Positions 51,237-51,332 of a DNA stretch of 51,332 bases are shown here, one piece after another (positions within the stretch are counted from its first letter, which is position 1; each line of letters opens with the position of its first letter). The position numbers and the translations under genes are program-made. Source of the stretch: Hyphococcus sp. (lineage in GTDB: Bacteria > Pseudomonadota > Alphaproteobacteria > Caulobacterales > Parvularculaceae); the NCBI GenBank assembly GCA_013002535.1, contig JABDJK010000098.1:1-51332 (forward strand), written 5' to 3'. Below the pieces are notes generated by a model. It had not been told where the DNA came from, did not search any database, and saw only the letters and a list, made by a program, of their open reading frames with translations.

Positions 51237-51332
51237 GCGTTCGATCGAATCCAACACTTAATAAATGCTTGCGCCGGTCTTGAACAAACATTCGCATGTT
51301 AGCGATTTGAACCGACAGTACATATTTACCAT

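Larger units (their letters stand above)
50968..51332. other. Gene-free right end with dispersed repeats
   Basis: No supported gene in the last 365 bases. They contain the two repeats listed separately and an A/T-richer tail from about 51237. The window ends in cat, which could be the start codon of a minus-strand gene, but too little is visible to call it. Confidence 0.5.

Noticed and set aside
1-51332. CRISPR array, prophage, transposase or toxin-antitoxin module
   Set aside because: I found no regularly spaced direct repeats, integrase, transposase or typical toxin pair. Gene content and order look like stable chromosome.

Overview
The window is chromosomal DNA of a motile alphaproteobacterium of the Caulobacterales/Hyphomonadaceae/Parvularculaceae type. 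The basis is a flagellar block that carries SciP (the CtrA antagonist) and the sigma-54 activator FlbD beside fliFG-fliH-fliN and flhA, CtrA-type boxes (TTAA-N7-TTAA), and the typical alphaproteobacterial run dgt-SPOR-nagZ-scpA-scpB-tatABC-serS-surE-nlpD. I see no prophage, insertion sequence or CRISPR array. The genus is not resolvable by eye.

Region 1 (1-12.9 kb) is one-carbon metabolism: formate-tetrahydrofolate ligase (fhs), an MFS transporter, a soluble NAD-dependent formate dehydrogenase operon (fdsG-fdsB-fdsA-fdhD), an Ldh-family oxidoreductase, folD and an aldehyde dehydrogenase. Together fhs, folD and the dehydrogenase let formate be activated onto tetrahydrofolate or oxidised to CO2 with NADH production. 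Region 2 (12.9-16.1 kb) has a tRNA with anticodon CAT and a likely operon mnmA-GNAT-YkgJ-FAD oxidoreductase.

Region 3 (16.5-33 kb) is flagellar. Two divergent sigma-54 promoters at about 20.9 and 21.05 kb drive, leftward, a 43-aa small ORF, flgK, flgL and probably a TPR-sulfotransferase, and rightward fliK, flgD and flgE. A palindrome almost midway between them is a candidate FlbD enhancer. Next come sciP with its own terminator, then fliF-fliG-fliH-fliN-flbD-flhA with short gaps or overlaps, and flhF bracketed by inverted copies of an intergenic repeat. The layout supports a hierarchy in which CtrA and SciP act early, the basal body and FlbD follow, and FlbD with sigma-54 then turns on hook and hook-filament junction genes.

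Region 4 (33-39.5 kb) is a mixed set of envelope and accessory genes: a DUF1579-like secreted protein, an EF-hand lipoprotein, an SDR, two small membrane proteins (one HIG1-like), a lipoprotein alkaline phosphatase, and a TonB-dependent siderophore receptor with a Fur-type box. Region 5 (39.6-51 kb) is the housekeeping run nlpD-surE-serS-tatCBA-scpBA-nagZ-SPOR-dgt plus two poorly known genes, all on the minus strand. It lacks argS and pcm, which many relatives carry in this block. Several intergenic spaces hold dispersed palindromic repeats.
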